A stretch of DNA of 64,000 nt from an uncultured Chlorobiaceae bacterium (GTDB lineage Bacteria > Bacteroidota > Chlorobiia > Chlorobiales > Chlorobiaceae), in the NCBI GenBank assembly GCA_903994455.1, contig CAJEXI010000010.1, positions 43,939 through 107,938 on the forward strand. The letters run 5' to 3'. Shown piece after piece: positions 25,952 to 36,115 of this stretch (positions are counted from its first letter, which is position 1; the number at the start of each line of letters is the position of its first letter). The position numbers and the translations under genes were made by a program. The notes below the pieces were generated by a model. That model was not told the origin of the DNA. It made no database searches and worked only from the letters and a program-made list of their open reading frames with translations.

Positions 25952-28507
25952 ATGAAAAACGTCATGATCACTGAAGGATTTTCGGGTCTTTCGGAGGCAG
26001 AAGCGGCAGAACGACTGCTTTCAGAAGGATACAATGAGCTGCCCTCTGCGGGGCAACGAGGTATTTTTTCTTTGGCGTTTGGTGTTGTCCGCGAACCGAT
26101 GTTTTTGTTGCTGGTTGCCTGTGGAGCACTCTATCTGGTGCTTGGCGATGTTCAGGAGGCCTTGATGCTTCTCGGGTTTGTCTTTTTTGTGATGGGTCTG
26201 ACTCTCTACGAGGAGCGAAAAACGGAGAATGCTCTTGATGCGCTGAGAGATCTTTCCAGCCCGCGTGCGCAGGTTGTCAGGGATGGGCAAGAACGGCGTA
26301 TTGCGGGGCGTGAGGTGGTGCGAGGTGATATTCTTGTGGTCAATGAGGGTGATCGTGTTCCTGCCGATGCGCGGCTGCTTTCGTGCCTGAATCTTTCGGT
26401 TGACGAATCTCTTTTGACTGGAGAATCAGTTCCGGTCCGAAAATCAGATGATGCCGGGGAGGAAAAAGAGGTTTGCCCAGGTGGAGATGATCTTCCTTTC
26501 ATCTATTCAGGTACTTTGGTCGTTCAGGGGCAGGGTATTGCAAGAGTTATCTCAACTGGCACAAAGACCGAAATCGGAAAAATCGGCGTTGTGTTGCAGA
26601 GTGTTGAGCCTGAAGAGACGCTGTTGCAGAAAGAGACGGATCGATGGGTGCGTACCCTGGCTGTTTTTGGATTGTCATTATGCGTTCTTGTCATCATTTT
26701 TTACAGCCTCACCCGTGGCGACTGGCTTCATGGATTACTTGCCGGTGTTACTCTTGCGATGGCAACACTTCCTGAAGAGTTGCCGGTTGTCCTGACCATT
26801 TTTCTTGCCATGGGGGCATGGAGAATTGCCAAAAAACAGGTTCTTGCCCGTCGAATGCCAGCTATAGAGACACTGGGATCAGCCACGATTCTCTGTGTAG
26901 ACAAGACAGGTACGCTTACCATGAATCGCATGACAGTCAGCAAGCTTTTTGCGGGTGGAGAGCTGCTTGATGTTGAGACGGTTTCAAGGAATTCCATGCC
27001 GGAAGAATTTCATGAACTTCTGGAATTCAGTATTTTGGCCAGTCAGCTTGATCCGTTTGACCCAATGGAAAAAGCCATCAAAGAGACGGGAGATGACTAT
27101 CTGACCGAAACGGAACATTTGCACCAGGACTGGGAGCTGGTTCATGAATATGCCTTGTCAAAAGAGCTGCTTTCACTTTCACGTGTCTGGAAATCGGCGG
27201 AAAATGAACAGTATACTATTGCTGCAAAAGGTGCTCCTGAAGCGATTATCGAGCTTTGTCATGTTGATGAACCTGCGAGAGCAGAACTTTTTACTCATGT
27301 CGCCGACATGGCTGATTGTGGGTTGCGGGTTCTTGGGGTGGCAAGGGCATTTTTTCAGCAGCCAGTTTTACCAGAGGCGCAGGGAGACTTTGTTTTTGAA
27401 TTTCTTGGTTTTATCGGTCTTTCTGATCCGGTGCGTCCGACTGTTTGTTCAGCCATTGCAGAATGTTACAGCGCCGGAGTTCGAGTGGTGATGATCACCG
27501 GTGATTTTCCTGGAACGGCACGCAATATTGCCCGGCAGACGGGGCTGAAAAAAGCTGACAAGTGCCTTACTGGACCGGAACTGCAGGGTATGACAGACCG
27601 TGAACTGCAAGAGAGGATCAATGAGGTGAATATTTTTGCGAGGGTTGTGCCGGAGCAGAAATTGCGGCTGGTTAATGCGTTCAAGGCTAACGGAGAAATT
27701 GTTGCCATGACAGGGGATGGTGTCAATGATGCTCCTGCACTGAAAGCGGCCAACATTGGCATTGCCATGGGTGGACGGGGAACGGATGTTGCCCGTGAGT
27801 CGGCATCCCTGGTTTTGCTTGATGATGATTTTTCATCGATTGTGCAGGCCATCAGGCTGGGCCGAAGGATTTTTGACAACATCAGAAAAGCCATTGCCTA
27901 TATTTTTGCGATCCATATCCCCATTGCAGGAATGTCGCTCTTTCCGGTGCTTTTTCAGTGGCCGCTGCTTTTGCTGCCAGCGCATATTGCCTTGTTGCAG
28001 CTTGTCATTGATCCGGCTTGCTCAATCGTCTTTGAAGCTGAGGGAGAAGAGGCTGATGTTATGAATCGTCCACCCCGGAACTCCAGGGAGCCCCTCTTCT
28101 GTCGCAAAACTCTTGTTCTCAGCCTGATGCAGGGCATTATTGTGCTTGTTGTTCTTTTGGGCGTTTTCTGGTTGGCCCGTTCAAGAGGAGCCGATGAGCA
28201 GGAAATTCGGGCCTTGACCTTTACCACACTGATGATTTCCAATCTTGGTTTGATTCTGACCAACCGAACATGGAGCACAACGTTTGCGTCTCCTCTGCGA
28301 TCTCCCAATGCAGCATTGTTCCCCGTTGTTGCCGGTGCAATTCTTTTTTTGGGCATTGTGCTGTATGTTCCTTTTTTTGTTCAGCTTTTCAGGTTTTCAG
28401 CATTGCATTTGCCTGATCTTCTGCTTTGTCTTTCGGCAGGGCTTGGAAGTGTTCTCAGCGTTGAAGGGTTGAAGCGGACTGGAGTGTCCGGGTTCTTCAG
28501 AAGGTGA
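25952..28507 (+). CDS. P-type cation-transporting ATPase (P2, Ca2+-ATPase-like)
   Basis: The frame is open far upstream through murB, but MKNVMITEGFSGLSEAEAAE from the ATG at 25952 is the natural N-terminal cation-ATPase domain, giving 851 residues. Visible motifs in order: LTGES (actuator domain), PEELP in the fourth membrane segment, DKTGTLT with the phosphorylated Asp, KGAPE (nucleotide domain) and MTGDGVNDAPALK. The PEELP motif and N-terminal domain place it near PMR1/PMCA-like calcium pumps, but the exact ion is uncertain. It starts 13 bases after the murB stop and may be co-transcribed with it. Confidence 0.92.
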   Translation: MKNVMITEGFSGLSEAEAAERLLSEGYNELPSAGQRGIFSLAFGVVREPMFLLLVACGALYLVLGDVQEALMLLGFVFFVMGLTLYEERKTENALDALRDLSSPRAQVVRDGQERRIAGREVVRGDILVVNEGDRVPADARLLSCLNLSVDESLLTGESVPVRKSDDAGEEKEVCPGGDDLPFIYSGTLVVQGQGIARVISTGTKTEIGKIGVVLQSVEPEETLLQKETDRWVRTLAVFGLSLCVLVIIFYSLTRGDWLHGLLAGVTLAMATLPEELPVVLTIFLAMGAWRIAKKQVLARRMPAIETLGSATILCVDKTGTLTMNRMTVSKLFAGGELLDVETVSRNSMPEEFHELLEFSILASQLDPFDPMEKAIKETGDDYLTETEHLHQDWELVHEYALSKELLSLSRVWKSAENEQYTIAAKGAPEAIIELCHVDEPARAELFTHVADMADCGLRVLGVARAFFQQPVLPEAQGDFVFEFLGFIGLSDPVRPTVCSAIAECYSAGVRVVMITGDFPGTARNIARQTGLKKADKCLTGPELQGMTDRELQERINEVNIFARVVPEQKLRLVNAFKANGEIVAMTGDGVNDAPALKAANIGIAMGGRGTDVARESASLVLLDDDFSSIVQAIRLGRRIFDNIRKAIAYIFAIHIPIAGMSLFPVLFQWPLLLLPAHIALLQLVIDPACSIVFEAEGEEADVMNRPPRNSREPLFCRKTLVLSLMQGIIVLVVLLGVFWLARSRGADEQEIRALTFTTLMISNLGLILTNRTWSTTFASPLRSPNAALFPVVAGAILFLGIVLYVPFFVQLFRFSALHLPDLLLCLSAGLGSVLSVEGLKRTGVSGFFRR

Positions 28508-28543
28508 GGGCGGGAAACTCTGGAACAACAGCAGACACGGGCT

Positions 28544-29569
28544 TTATTTGGCAATGCGTGCCTTCAGGATGAGTGGCAGATGATCGGAATACCCTCCCTT
28601 ATAGCTCCTTTTTTCGTAGGTTGCGTAAGGCTTTTTACCTGAATCGTCAAGCAGGCGGGAGAAGGCGAAGCAGCGGAAGGCGTTGTCTGGTGCAAGGATG
28701 CCACGGTTATCAAGCATGCCTGCGCTGAGAAGGATCTGGTCGATCTGCTGCCAGTGGTTGTTGTAGAAGTAGCTGCCGATTCCTTCATAACCGCTCCAGC
28801 AGTTGTAGAGAAGAGTGCTGCTGTTTGCCTTGACTTTTGCGGCATCGAATGACGAACCAAGCACCTGTGTCAGTGATTTATTGTCTGGCTCATCGTTGAA
28901 GTCTCCCATGACAATAAGATCGGCTTTCGCGTTGCCGACAAGCAGGCTGTCAAGAATATGCCGCGTGACCCTTGCGGCGGCAAGTCGTTTTGGTTCGGTC
29001 CATCCGGTATCAAAAGAGCGTGATGGCCAGTGGTTCAGAATAACGTGAAACGGGTGCCCTTCAGCAGAAAACCCGGCAACAATGATTTTTCTTGTTGGTC
29101 TGCCAAGAGGGACGCTATAGGCTTTTGCTTTTTCAGGGCGGAGCGTTTGCGGATTGTAGCTGAGGCCGATATCAATGCCTCTGGGGTCGGATGACTCAAA
29201 ATAAATGGATTTGTACCGTATTCCCTGAATTTGGGAGAGCGTTTCCTCAAAGACGTTACGGTTTTCTACTTCCGCAAACGCTACAAGGTCAGGATATTTC
29301 CGATAGTCCGGGTGCGCCTCTACTGCCGTGAGTAGGTGGCGGATGCGCATCTTTTTGAGATCAAGTTTTTTTTCTGTCCACTGTAGTTTTCCTTCCGGGG
29401 TGAAGTCGTCATCGTCAGTCAATGGGTCATTTTGTGGATCAAAGAGATTTTCAACGTTCCACCACAGGAGAAGTACGCTCTTTTCCGACTTTGGATTCCC
29501 TGCTGAAGGGTGAGAAAACAATGCAGCAGTGCTGAAGAGGAGAAAAATGTAACAGAGTAATGTTCGCAT
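28544..29569 (-). CDS. Secreted endonuclease/exonuclease/phosphatase family protein
   Basis: A signal peptide (MRTLLCYIFLLFSTAALFSH) precedes an EEP fold. The family's ordered motifs are present: WNVENLFD, AFAEVENR (metal-binding Glu), LNHWPSR, MGDFNDEP (Asp and Asn) and the final SDHLPL with the catalytic His. Substrates of this family include nucleic acids, inositol phosphates and sphingolipids; nothing here decides between them. It converges with the P-type ATPase gene and is likely exported to the periplasm. Confidence 0.88.
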   Translation of the reverse strand: MRTLLCYIFLLFSTAALFSHPSAGNPKSEKSVLLLWWNVENLFDPQNDPLTDDDDFTPEGKLQWTEKKLDLKKMRIRHLLTAVEAHPDYRKYPDLVAFAEVENRNVFEETLSQIQGIRYKSIYFESSDPRGIDIGLSYNPQTLRPEKAKAYSVPLGRPTRKIIVAGFSAEGHPFHVILNHWPSRSFDTGWTEPKRLAAARVTRHILDSLLVGNAKADLIVMGDFNDEPDNKSLTQVLGSSFDAAKVKANSSTLLYNCWSGYEGIGSYFYNNHWQQIDQILLSAGMLDNRGILAPDNAFRCFAFSRLLDDSGKKPYATYEKRSYKGGYSDHLPLILKARIAK

Positions 29570-29674
29570 AACCTCTTTCTATGTAATTTTTTTTCTTTAC
29601 CATAATGATTATGTAACTTAATCGGGATTTTCAAGCTATCAATATTTTTATTTTCAAACGATCCGGAAAGCATT

Positions 29675-30073
29675 ATGACCCACAAGAGTGATGTCAAAGA
29701 GCGGGCGAAAGATATCCTCGATGAAAACCTTGACAGGGAGGCGGTTATTGTGTTGGCAAGGATTTCCGAAGAGATGCAGTTGCTTATTCTGGCTCATCCG
29801 GAACCGGAAGCCGATAAGGTTAAGGAGATTGTGACCGGTTTTTTTCTTGAAAACGGGAGATCGGAGCAGTTCATTGATGACTGGATCAAAACCTCTGAAG
29901 AGTACAGCCGTACCAGGGGACTGAGTGAACAGGATCAACCAAAGGCCATGTTGTCGGATCTTGGCGTGTTCAGATTCATGAACTTCTTGAAGGACAAGGG
30001 GCTGACTGACGATCAGATTACCATTGTGCTGACCGGAGCGGTTCAGCAGGCAGCGTCTGATCAGTCGGAGTGA
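29675..30073 (+). CDS. Hypothetical acidic helical protein
   Basis: I do not recognise this 132-residue protein. It has no signal peptide or membrane segment, is rich in Glu, Asp and Lys, and appears all-helical (RAKDILDENLDREAVIVLAR). GGAAAG precedes the ATG at normal spacing and the codon use resembles neighbouring core genes, so it is probably real. A 65-codon frame follows 22 bases later. Confidence 0.75.
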   Translation: MTHKSDVKERAKDILDENLDREAVIVLARISEEMQLLILAHPEPEADKVKEIVTGFFLENGRSEQFIDDWIKTSEEYSRTRGLSEQDQPKAMLSDLGVFRFMNFLKDKGLTDDQITIVLTGAVQQAASDQSE

Positions 30074-30125
30074 GGGGATTTTTTTTAGAATATAAATGGT
30101 TATTGGTTGTGAGAGCCAGGCAAAT

Positions 30126-30293
30126 ATGAAAACGTTCATGATGAAAAAGAGGGCACCGCTCTGCGAAGACAAGGTAAAAAAGATTCTCTTGACGAATGAC
30201 AGCAACCTGGTGCTGCAGGACGGGCATTTTGATCTCTGGAGTGTTGAGGTTGCCTGTAGCGAGGTGCACAGAAGGGTTCTCAATCTTGACTGA
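30126..30293 (+). CDS. Small hypothetical protein
   Basis: The 55-residue frame from the ATG at 30126 (MKTFMMKKRAPLCEDKVKKI) is preferred over an ATG at 30096 because an AGG stretch lies before it. It has two Cys, a basic N-terminus and a strand-like middle (NLVLQDGHFDLWSVEVAC). Its position between two same-strand genes supports a real gene. No family is recognised. Confidence 0.5.
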   Translation: MKTFMMKKRAPLCEDKVKKILLTNDSNLVLQDGHFDLWSVEVACSEVHRRVLNLD

Positions 30294-30319
30294 CACAGTA
30301 ACGACAGACGGGGTTTGCA

Positions 30320-30964
30320 ATGCTTGAATCTGCGATTTTCTGGCTGCTGCATGCAGACCCTTTTGCGGTCTATGTTTTTCTTTTTCTGATAGCGTTTCTT
30401 GAAAACGTTGTGCCGCCGATACCTGGTGATATTCCGGTCGCTTTTGTCGGGTATCTGATCTACAGCAGTCAGCTAACGTTTGCTGCTGCGCTGCTCTGGG
30501 CTTCGCTTGGCTCTACGACCGGGTTTATGGTGATTTATATGCTCAGCAAGCATCTTGGCATAAAATTATATGCTACCGGTCATACTGAGGTGCAGCACCG
30601 TTTTTCGAAAAGCATTCATCGCTTTTTTCCGCCTTCCGACATGGTCCTGTTGCGCCACAAATTTGCGGCTCACGGTTACTTGGCGGTACTGGCGAACAGG
30701 TTTTTGCTCGGTTCCAGGGCAGTGATCTCTGTTATGGCAGGTTTGATGCATCTCAAGACACCACTTGTTCTTCTTGCTGCTTTGATCAGCTCGCTGGCAT
30801 GGAATGTAATGTTGCTGTACAGCGGTTTTTTTCTTGGAAGCAACTGGCAGGATATCGGAGGTTATGTCGCTGTATACACTCTTCCGGTCTCGATTATTTT
30901 TGTTGTGGGGCTTGGTTTTTCTTTGTGGAAGTTTTTCAGGGAAAGAAAGCGAAAGCTCGAATAA
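30320..30964 (+). CDS. DedA family membrane protein
   Basis: The 214-residue protein has the SNARE-associated/DedA layout: an N-terminal hydrophobic helix, the conserved FLENVVPPIPGDI (about 26-38; E-x(3-4)-P-x-P motif), then a glycine-rich re-entrant region, NRFLLGSRAVISVMAG (Arg-x(3-4)-Gly-type second motif) and two C-terminal transmembrane helices. DedA proteins act as lipid carrier flippases, for example for undecaprenyl phosphate or phosphatidylethanolamine, in characterised members. The basic tail RERKRKLE probably stays in the cytoplasm. Confidence 0.9.
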   Translation: MLESAIFWLLHADPFAVYVFLFLIAFLENVVPPIPGDIPVAFVGYLIYSSQLTFAAALLWASLGSTTGFMVIYMLSKHLGIKLYATGHTEVQHRFSKSIHRFFPPSDMVLLRHKFAAHGYLAVLANRFLLGSRAVISVMAGLMHLKTPLVLLAALISSLAWNVMLLYSGFFLGSNWQDIGGYVAVYTLPVSIIFVVGLGFSLWKFFRERKRKLE

Positions 30965-31008
30965 TTTTTATTAATTCACAAGAATTTTGTTGACATCTTA
31001 TTTTAATT

Positions 31009-31920
31009 ATGGCAAAAGACGTAAAACTTTATCCTGCTGAAAAAAAAGGCGTGTTGCTTGAGCTTGCAGCAATTGATGATCTCAAGGAGATGGCCCGTCA
31101 GGTTCGTCGTGATATTATCCGAATGCTTGCCATGGCCAATTCCGGTCATACCGGCGGTTCGCTTGGCATGGCTGATATTTTTACAGCACTCTACTTTCGA
31201 ATACTTCAGCACAAGCCTCATGAGTTCTGGGATCATCATGATGAGGATATGGTTTTTCTCTCCAATGGTCATATTGCTCCGGTATGGTACAGTGTTCTTG
31301 CCCGTTCGGGTTATTTTCCTCTCGGCGAACTGAACTCTCTGCGGCAGGTTAATTCCTTCCTGCAGGGACATCCAGCTTCTGAATCAAGACTTCCAGGCAT
31401 CAGAATCGCGTCTGGTTCCCTTGGTCAGGGTCTTTCTGCTGCTGTTGGCGCGGCTCTTGGGCTCCGTATGGATGGCAAAGAGAATGATGTCTTTTGCTTG
31501 ATGGGTGATGGTGAATGTCAGGAGGGACAGATATGGGAAGCCGCTATGAGTGCATCCCATTACAAGCTTGACAAAATTATCGGTATTGTCGATTACAATA
31601 ATCTGCAGATTGACGGCGAGGTCTCCTCGATCATGGGGGTGGAACCGTTTGCTGATAAATGGCGAGCATTCGGTTGGGATGTCTGTCAATGCGATGGTAA
31701 TGATATGGAAGATTTTGTCACGACACTCGAAAAAATCAGGTCGTGCAGCGATCGCAAGTGTCCAACGGTTGTTCTTGCGACAACAATTATGGGAAAAGGG
31801 GTTCACTTTTTTGAGGGTTCCATGCCCGACAACAGCAACTGGCATGGAAAACCACCATCAAAGGATGATGCCCTCAAGGCTCTTGCCCTTCTCGGCGAGA
31901 CCGTTTTCGGTGATTTTTAG
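31009..31920 (+). CDS. Transketolase N-terminal subunit
   Basis: At 303 residues this is only the thiamine-diphosphate/Mg-binding half of transketolase. GHTGGSLG, LSNGHIAPVWY, HPASESRLPGI, SLGQGLSAAVG and the ThDP motif MGDGECQEG ... VDYNN are present. Split transketolases need a separate C-terminal (pyrimidine-binding and C) subunit, usually the next gene; here the following gene is rsmD, so the partner must be encoded elsewhere. It would serve the pentose-phosphate pathway. Confidence 0.92.
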   Translation: MAKDVKLYPAEKKGVLLELAAIDDLKEMARQVRRDIIRMLAMANSGHTGGSLGMADIFTALYFRILQHKPHEFWDHHDEDMVFLSNGHIAPVWYSVLARSGYFPLGELNSLRQVNSFLQGHPASESRLPGIRIASGSLGQGLSAAVGAALGLRMDGKENDVFCLMGDGECQEGQIWEAAMSASHYKLDKIIGIVDYNNLQIDGEVSSIMGVEPFADKWRAFGWDVCQCDGNDMEDFVTTLEKIRSCSDRKCPTVVLATTIMGKGVHFFEGSMPDNSNWHGKPPSKDDALKALALLGETVFGDF

Positions 31921-31934
31921 ACTGAGGCGGTTTC

Positions 31935-32477
31935 GTGCAGATTCTGGCGGGGAGCTATAAAGGACGAAAAATAAGGAGTTCATCGACGCACGCTATCCGT
32001 CCTTGCAGCAGCAGGGTAAAAAAATCGATTTTTGATACGCTTGCAGCAAGGATTGACTTTGAAGGGCTTTCTGTTCTTGATTTGTTTGCCGGGTTCGGTT
32101 CTCTTGGGTTTGAGGCGCTGAGTCGTGGTGCTGGCTCTGTCTCTTTTGTTGATCAGCATGTTGAGGCGCTGAAAGCCATGAAGGCAACAGCTCTTCAGCT
32201 TGGCGTACAGGAGAGCGTCAAGATTGTCAACGCCGATGTTTTGGCCTTTCTCAGGCGAGCAACCGGTCATTTTGATCTTCTTTTTTGTGATCCGCCCTAC
32301 TCCTGGTCGGATTACGATCAGTTGATTGAGATGATTTTTGGAAGCGATGTTCTCTCTGAAGAGGGCTTGCTTCTTGTCGAACATAGTACACATTTTGATT
32401 TCAGGTTGTCGTCGCACTACTCTTTTCACAAGGATTATGGCATGACAAGAGTTACTTTTTTCAGCAATAACCTTTGA
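31935..32477 (+). CDS. rsmD: 16S rRNA (guanine966-N2)-methyltransferase
   Basis: The 180-residue protein begins at a GTG ([12 protein letters not shown] follows), the usual RsmD N-terminus 'iiaG..kGr.l'. SAM motif I is [20 protein letters not shown] and the catalytic DPPY lies in FCDPPYSW. It methylates G966 of 16S rRNA in the 30S subunit. It stands directly before coaD, the order seen in many bacteria, with a 7-base gap to the coaD ATG. Confidence 0.93.
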   Translation: MQILAGSYKGRKIRSSSTHAIRPCSSRVKKSIFDTLAARIDFEGLSVLDLFAGFGSLGFEALSRGAGSVSFVDQHVEALKAMKATALQLGVQESVKIVNADVLAFLRRATGHFDLLFCDPPYSWSDYDQLIEMIFGSDVLSEEGLLLVEHSTHFDFRLSSHYSFHKDYGMTRVTFFSNNL

Positions 32478-32484
32478 ATTGACC

Positions 32485-32982
32485 ATGAAATCAAAAGCTA
32501 TTTATCCAGGAACGTTTGATCCTTTTACCAACGGTCATCTTGATGTGCTTGAACGTGCCCTGAATATTTTTGAAGAGGTTATTGTTGTTATTGCCGAGAA
32601 CAGCCAGAAACATGCACTGTTTACGATAGAGGAACGGCAGGTAATGACCGAAGAGATAACCGGAGAGTACCAGGGTGTCAGTGTTGAAGTGCTTCGGAAA
32701 GGATTGCTTGCTGATTATGCCCGGCAGGTTGGCGCAAAAGCAATTATTCGGGGGGTACGGCAAGTCAAGGATTTTGAGTATGAGTTTCAGATGTCGCTGC
32801 TCAACCGTCAACTTTATCCTGAAGTTACAACAGTTTTTTTGATGCCCAATGTCAAGTATACCTATGTAGCATCGTCAATAATCAAAGAGGTGGCCATGCT
32901 TGGTGGCGATGTCAGCAAGTTTGTACACCCTTGTGTTCTGGAGATGATGCATCAAAAACGTGAAGAAGAGAATCAGAAATAA
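32485..32982 (+). CDS. coaD: Phosphopantetheine adenylyltransferase
   Basis: From the ATG at 32485 ([20 protein letters not shown]) the product is 165 residues, normal for CoaD; a TTG two codons earlier is in frame but less likely. The nucleotidyltransferase motif [10 protein letters not shown] (9-18) and the second motif [11 protein letters not shown] are present, along with [12 protein letters not shown]. It transfers AMP to 4'-phosphopantetheine to give dephospho-CoA, the penultimate step in CoA synthesis. Confidence 0.96.
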   Translation: MKSKAIYPGTFDPFTNGHLDVLERALNIFEEVIVVIAENSQKHALFTIEERQVMTEEITGEYQGVSVEVLRKGLLADYARQVGAKAIIRGVRQVKDFEYEFQMSLLNRQLYPEVTTVFLMPNVKYTYVASSIIKEVAMLGGDVSKFVHPCVLEMMHQKREEENQK

Positions 32983-33002
32983 TTTTAACCAACTTTTGTT
33001 AT

Positions 33003-34211
33003 ATGTCGATAACACCTTTGCCAGAAGAACAATATCTCACACGAAGGGTCCTTGGTATGCAGGAATCGCAGACCATGCGAATCAGCAATCTTGCCGCTAA
33101 AATGAAAGCGGAAGGCATGGATATTGTCAGCCTTTCAGCAGGCGAGCCCGATTTTCCCACGCCCGCTCATGTCAACCAGGCGGGAATAGATGCTATTAGT
33201 GCCGGGTTTACCCGCTATACAGCAAATTCAGGTATTGCGGATCTTAAAAAGGCGATTATCGAAAAGTTCAGGCGCGATAACGGTCTGGAGTTTCAGGAAA
33301 ACCAGATCATTGTCAGCAATGGCGGCAAACAGACCCTTGCCAATACCTTTCTTGCGCTTTGCGAAGAGGGTGATGAGGTGATTGTTCCAGCTCCTTACTG
33401 GGTGAGCTTTCCCGAAATGGTTCGTCTTGCGGGTGGTATACCGGTTATTGTTCATACCACACTGGAGACTGAATATAAAATGAGCCCGGCCCAGCTTGAG
33501 GCGGCCATTACCCCGAAAACAAAGATTTTTGTGCTGAATTCTCCCTCGAATCCTACCGGAGCGGTCTATAGTGAAGCGGAGGTTCGGGCCCTGATGAAGG
33601 TTGTTGAAGGGCGGGGTATTTTTGTGGTGTCTGATGAGATGTACGACATGATTGTTTATGGCGAGGTTCGTCCCTTCTCTCCGGCAAGGATTCCTGAAAT
33701 GAAGGAGTGGGTTATTGTGAGCAATGGTGTGTCGAAAACCTACGCCATGACTGGCTGGAGAATCGGGTATCTTGCCGGGCCGAAATGGCTTGTTGATGCC
33801 TGCGACAAGATACAGTCACAGACCACCTCTAATCCCAATGCTATTGCACAGAAAGCGGCTGTTGCGGCGCTGAATGGTGACCAGGGCATTGTTGAAGAGC
33901 GTCGTGCTGAATTTGAAAAGAGGCGCGATTACATGTTCCAGGCCCTGAACAGCATTCCAGGCTTTAAAACTGCCCTGCCGCAGGGTGCGTTCTATATTTT
34001 CCCTGATATCAGCGGTGTGCTTGGCCAAACCTTTAACGGCGTGGTGATGAAAGATTCCGCCGACGTTGCCGAATATCTTTTGAAGGTGCACCATGTTGCC
34101 ACAGTGCCGGGCGATGCTTTTGGTGCGCCCGAAAACCTTCGACTCTCCTATGCGGCCTCAATCGCTGCGCTTGAGGAAGCGGTCAATCGTATCAGGAGGG
34201 CGTTCAAATAG
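33003..34211 (+). CDS. Class I aspartate aminotransferase
   Basis: The 402-residue PLP enzyme shows [40 protein letters not shown] and the PLP-lysine block [17 protein letters not shown] (Lys245), ending with the substrate-binding Arg region LRLSYAAS. This is the AspB/AspC-Igamma type, converting oxaloacetate and glutamate to aspartate; some members also accept prephenate. The gene follows coaD after 20 bases. The exact substrate range cannot be read from sequence. Confidence 0.93.
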   Translation: MSITPLPEEQYLTRRVLGMQESQTMRISNLAAKMKAEGMDIVSLSAGEPDFPTPAHVNQAGIDAISAGFTRYTANSGIADLKKAIIEKFRRDNGLEFQENQIIVSNGGKQTLANTFLALCEEGDEVIVPAPYWVSFPEMVRLAGGIPVIVHTTLETEYKMSPAQLEAAITPKTKIFVLNSPSNPTGAVYSEAEVRALMKVVEGRGIFVVSDEMYDMIVYGEVRPFSPARIPEMKEWVIVSNGVSKTYAMTGWRIGYLAGPKWLVDACDKIQSQTTSNPNAIAQKAAVAALNGDQGIVEERRAEFEKRRDYMFQALNSIPGFKTALPQGAFYIFPDISGVLGQTFNGVVMKDSADVAEYLLKVHHVATVPGDAFGAPENLRLSYAASIAALEEAVNRIRRAFK

Positions 34212-34218
34212 GGTGTCG

Positions 34219-35001
34219 ATGCTGAAAGTTCGTCGCAGTCGGTTGTATACGTTCTGGTTTGAGTGGTATTCCCGTCGTCAGTTCAGAAGATATTTTAACT
34301 CGGTACGTGTTTTTGTGGAGTCCGGAGTGCGAAAGATGGATCTTCGTACTCCGGTTATTTTTTATGCCAATCATGCGTATTGGTGGGATGGTTTCTGGTC
34401 GCCCCTCTGTACCGGGCAGTTTTTTCACCAGCGGCTGCATATTATCATTGAGCTTCAGCAATTGCAGAAGCATCGTTTTTTTACCCGTATAGGGGCGTTT
34501 TCTCTTGATCGTTCCCGTCCGAAAAGTTGGCCGGCGACTCTTCGTTATGCCGCCGAATTGCTGACCGACGACAACGAGCGGCAGAATGCGTTGTGGATTT
34601 TTCCCCAGGGAAAGATAGAGCATGTCGATAAGCGTCCGCTTGTTTTTTTTAAAGGGGCCGCTTCGATTGCCTCTCGGGTGCTTGAAAAGATCCCGCAGCT
34701 TTACGTTGTTTCAATTGTCAGTCGGATTGAATATCTTGGAGAGCAAAAACCGGAGCTGTTTTTATCTTTCAGGGAGCCGCGTTTAGTTTTCCGGGAAGAC
34801 TATACCGGAGCCAATGATCTTAACGCATATATGCAGAAGATGACGGAGAGTCATCTTGATGAACTTAGCGAGAAGATACAGAGCCGAAAGCTTGATGGCG
34901 CAGTGACTCTTGTCAAAGGGAGCGCGTCTGTTAACCGAAGGAGTGAAGCATTTTGGCGTTTCATGCGTCCTGGCAGTGGTAAAAAAGTCACCGAATCATA
35001 A
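34219..35001 (+). CDS. Lysophospholipid acyltransferase (PlsC-like) family protein
   Basis: From the ATG at 34219 (MLKVRRSRLYTFWFEWYSRR; a GTG at 34213 is also possible) the 260-residue product carries the acyltransferase signature NHAYWWDG, a H-x(4)-D motif, and FPQGKIE in place of the usual FPEGTRS. It lacks clear N-terminal membrane spans. It starts 8 bases after the aminotransferase stop. Transfer of an acyl group to a lipid precursor is likely; the acceptor is unknown. Confidence 0.82.
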   Translation: MLKVRRSRLYTFWFEWYSRRQFRRYFNSVRVFVESGVRKMDLRTPVIFYANHAYWWDGFWSPLCTGQFFHQRLHIIIELQQLQKHRFFTRIGAFSLDRSRPKSWPATLRYAAELLTDDNERQNALWIFPQGKIEHVDKRPLVFFKGAASIASRVLEKIPQLYVVSIVSRIEYLGEQKPELFLSFREPRLVFREDYTGANDLNAYMQKMTESHLDELSEKIQSRKLDGAVTLVKGSASVNRRSEAFWRFMRPGSGKKVTES

Positions 35002-35126
35002 GCGCAGGTTCATTTTGCGAGAAGTTGTAGCTACAGAGATTCAAAAACGTTCCTCATTTTCACACGGTGTGCATGCGGAGCGGCAAGAAGTGGTAAATAC
35101 ACAACATCAACAACGTCCCCCTATTC

Positions 35127-36104
35127 ATGAGTAATGTTATATGCAGTTGTCTTTTGGGTGATAATGCAAAGGTAAGGTTGAGGCTTTCACAATTGTTGCA
35201 CAGTGAGATGGAATCGATTTACGGGGCCTCTCCCGATTTTGTTTCTGATAATATCTGTGAAGTTGAATTGCAGGGTTGCCGGCGTGAGTTTTTTGTCAAT
35301 AATACAGGAATTCCATTCAGCATAGGGCAGCAGGTTATTATTGAATCGGATGGAGGCCACGATTTTGGCGTTGTTTATTCGACTGGCCAGATTGCCCGCA
35401 AAAAATTTCAACTCAAGGGGTTGGATAAAAACGGCCAGGAGTTGACCGCCGTGCTGCGGATTGCTGACGATAATGATTGTCAGGCAATTATTGAGCTAAA
35501 AAAAAGGCAGTTGGATATCCGGGAAGTCTGTATGAACAAGATTAAAAAGCATGAACTTGATCTGAAGCTGGTTGATGTTGAATTGCGCATGGACCAGCAG
35601 AAACTTTCGGTCTACTATACGTCGTCACACCGGGTTGATTTCAGGACACTTGTGCGTGATCTTGCTGGCGAGTTCAAGGCAAGAATTCAGATGGTGCAGA
35701 TTACGACACGCGAAGAGGCCAGAAGGGCAAATGCTTTTGGTCCTTGTGGATGCCTGTTGTGTTGTTCGAGCTGGCTGCAGAAAATTCATGCCAATCCGTT
35801 TGCTGAAAAATCACAATATTCCGAGGTTGCAGGTAATGACAGCCATGCCTTCAATATCACCGGTATCTGTAACCGTCCAAAATGTTGTCTGGGTTATTCG
35901 AAACATGAAAAGTCCTGCCGTTCTAACGCTTCAGGTCAGTCACTTGTTCCTTCAGTGGGAACCATGGTCTCAACTCCCGAGGGTCCTGCCATGGTCGAAA
36001 GCTTTGATGCCCAGAAAAAACTGGTCTGGCTTCGTTATCAGACTAGCGATCAGACACGCAGGTTCACTGTCGACAAATTCAATACGCTGTTTGTAAAAAA
36101 ATAA
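35127..36104 (+). CDS. PSP1 domain protein (RicT/YaaT-like)
   Basis: The 325-residue protein has an N-terminal strand-rich part, then the PSP1 C-terminal domain region (VYYTSSHRVDFRTLVRDLAG) and the Cys motifs GPCGCLLCCSSWL and CNRPKCCLGY that in RicT/YaaT help carry an iron-sulfur cluster in the Ric complex. In Firmicutes the complex affects RNA processing and development. Its role in green sulfur bacteria is not known. It lies just upstream of metG. Confidence 0.9.
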   Translation: MSNVICSCLLGDNAKVRLRLSQLLHSEMESIYGASPDFVSDNICEVELQGCRREFFVNNTGIPFSIGQQVIIESDGGHDFGVVYSTGQIARKKFQLKGLDKNGQELTAVLRIADDNDCQAIIELKKRQLDIREVCMNKIKKHELDLKLVDVELRMDQQKLSVYYTSSHRVDFRTLVRDLAGEFKARIQMVQITTREEARRANAFGPCGCLLCCSSWLQKIHANPFAEKSQYSEVAGNDSHAFNITGICNRPKCCLGYSKHEKSCRSNASGQSLVPSVGTMVSTPEGPAMVESFDAQKKLVWLRYQTSDQTRRFTVDKFNTLFVKK

Positions 36105-36115
36105 GAGTTGCCCTT

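Noticed and set aside
34093..34218. Longer start of the acyltransferase gene
   Set aside because: It would overlap the aminotransferase by over 100 bases; the ATG at 34219 or GTG at 34213 fits the family N-terminus.
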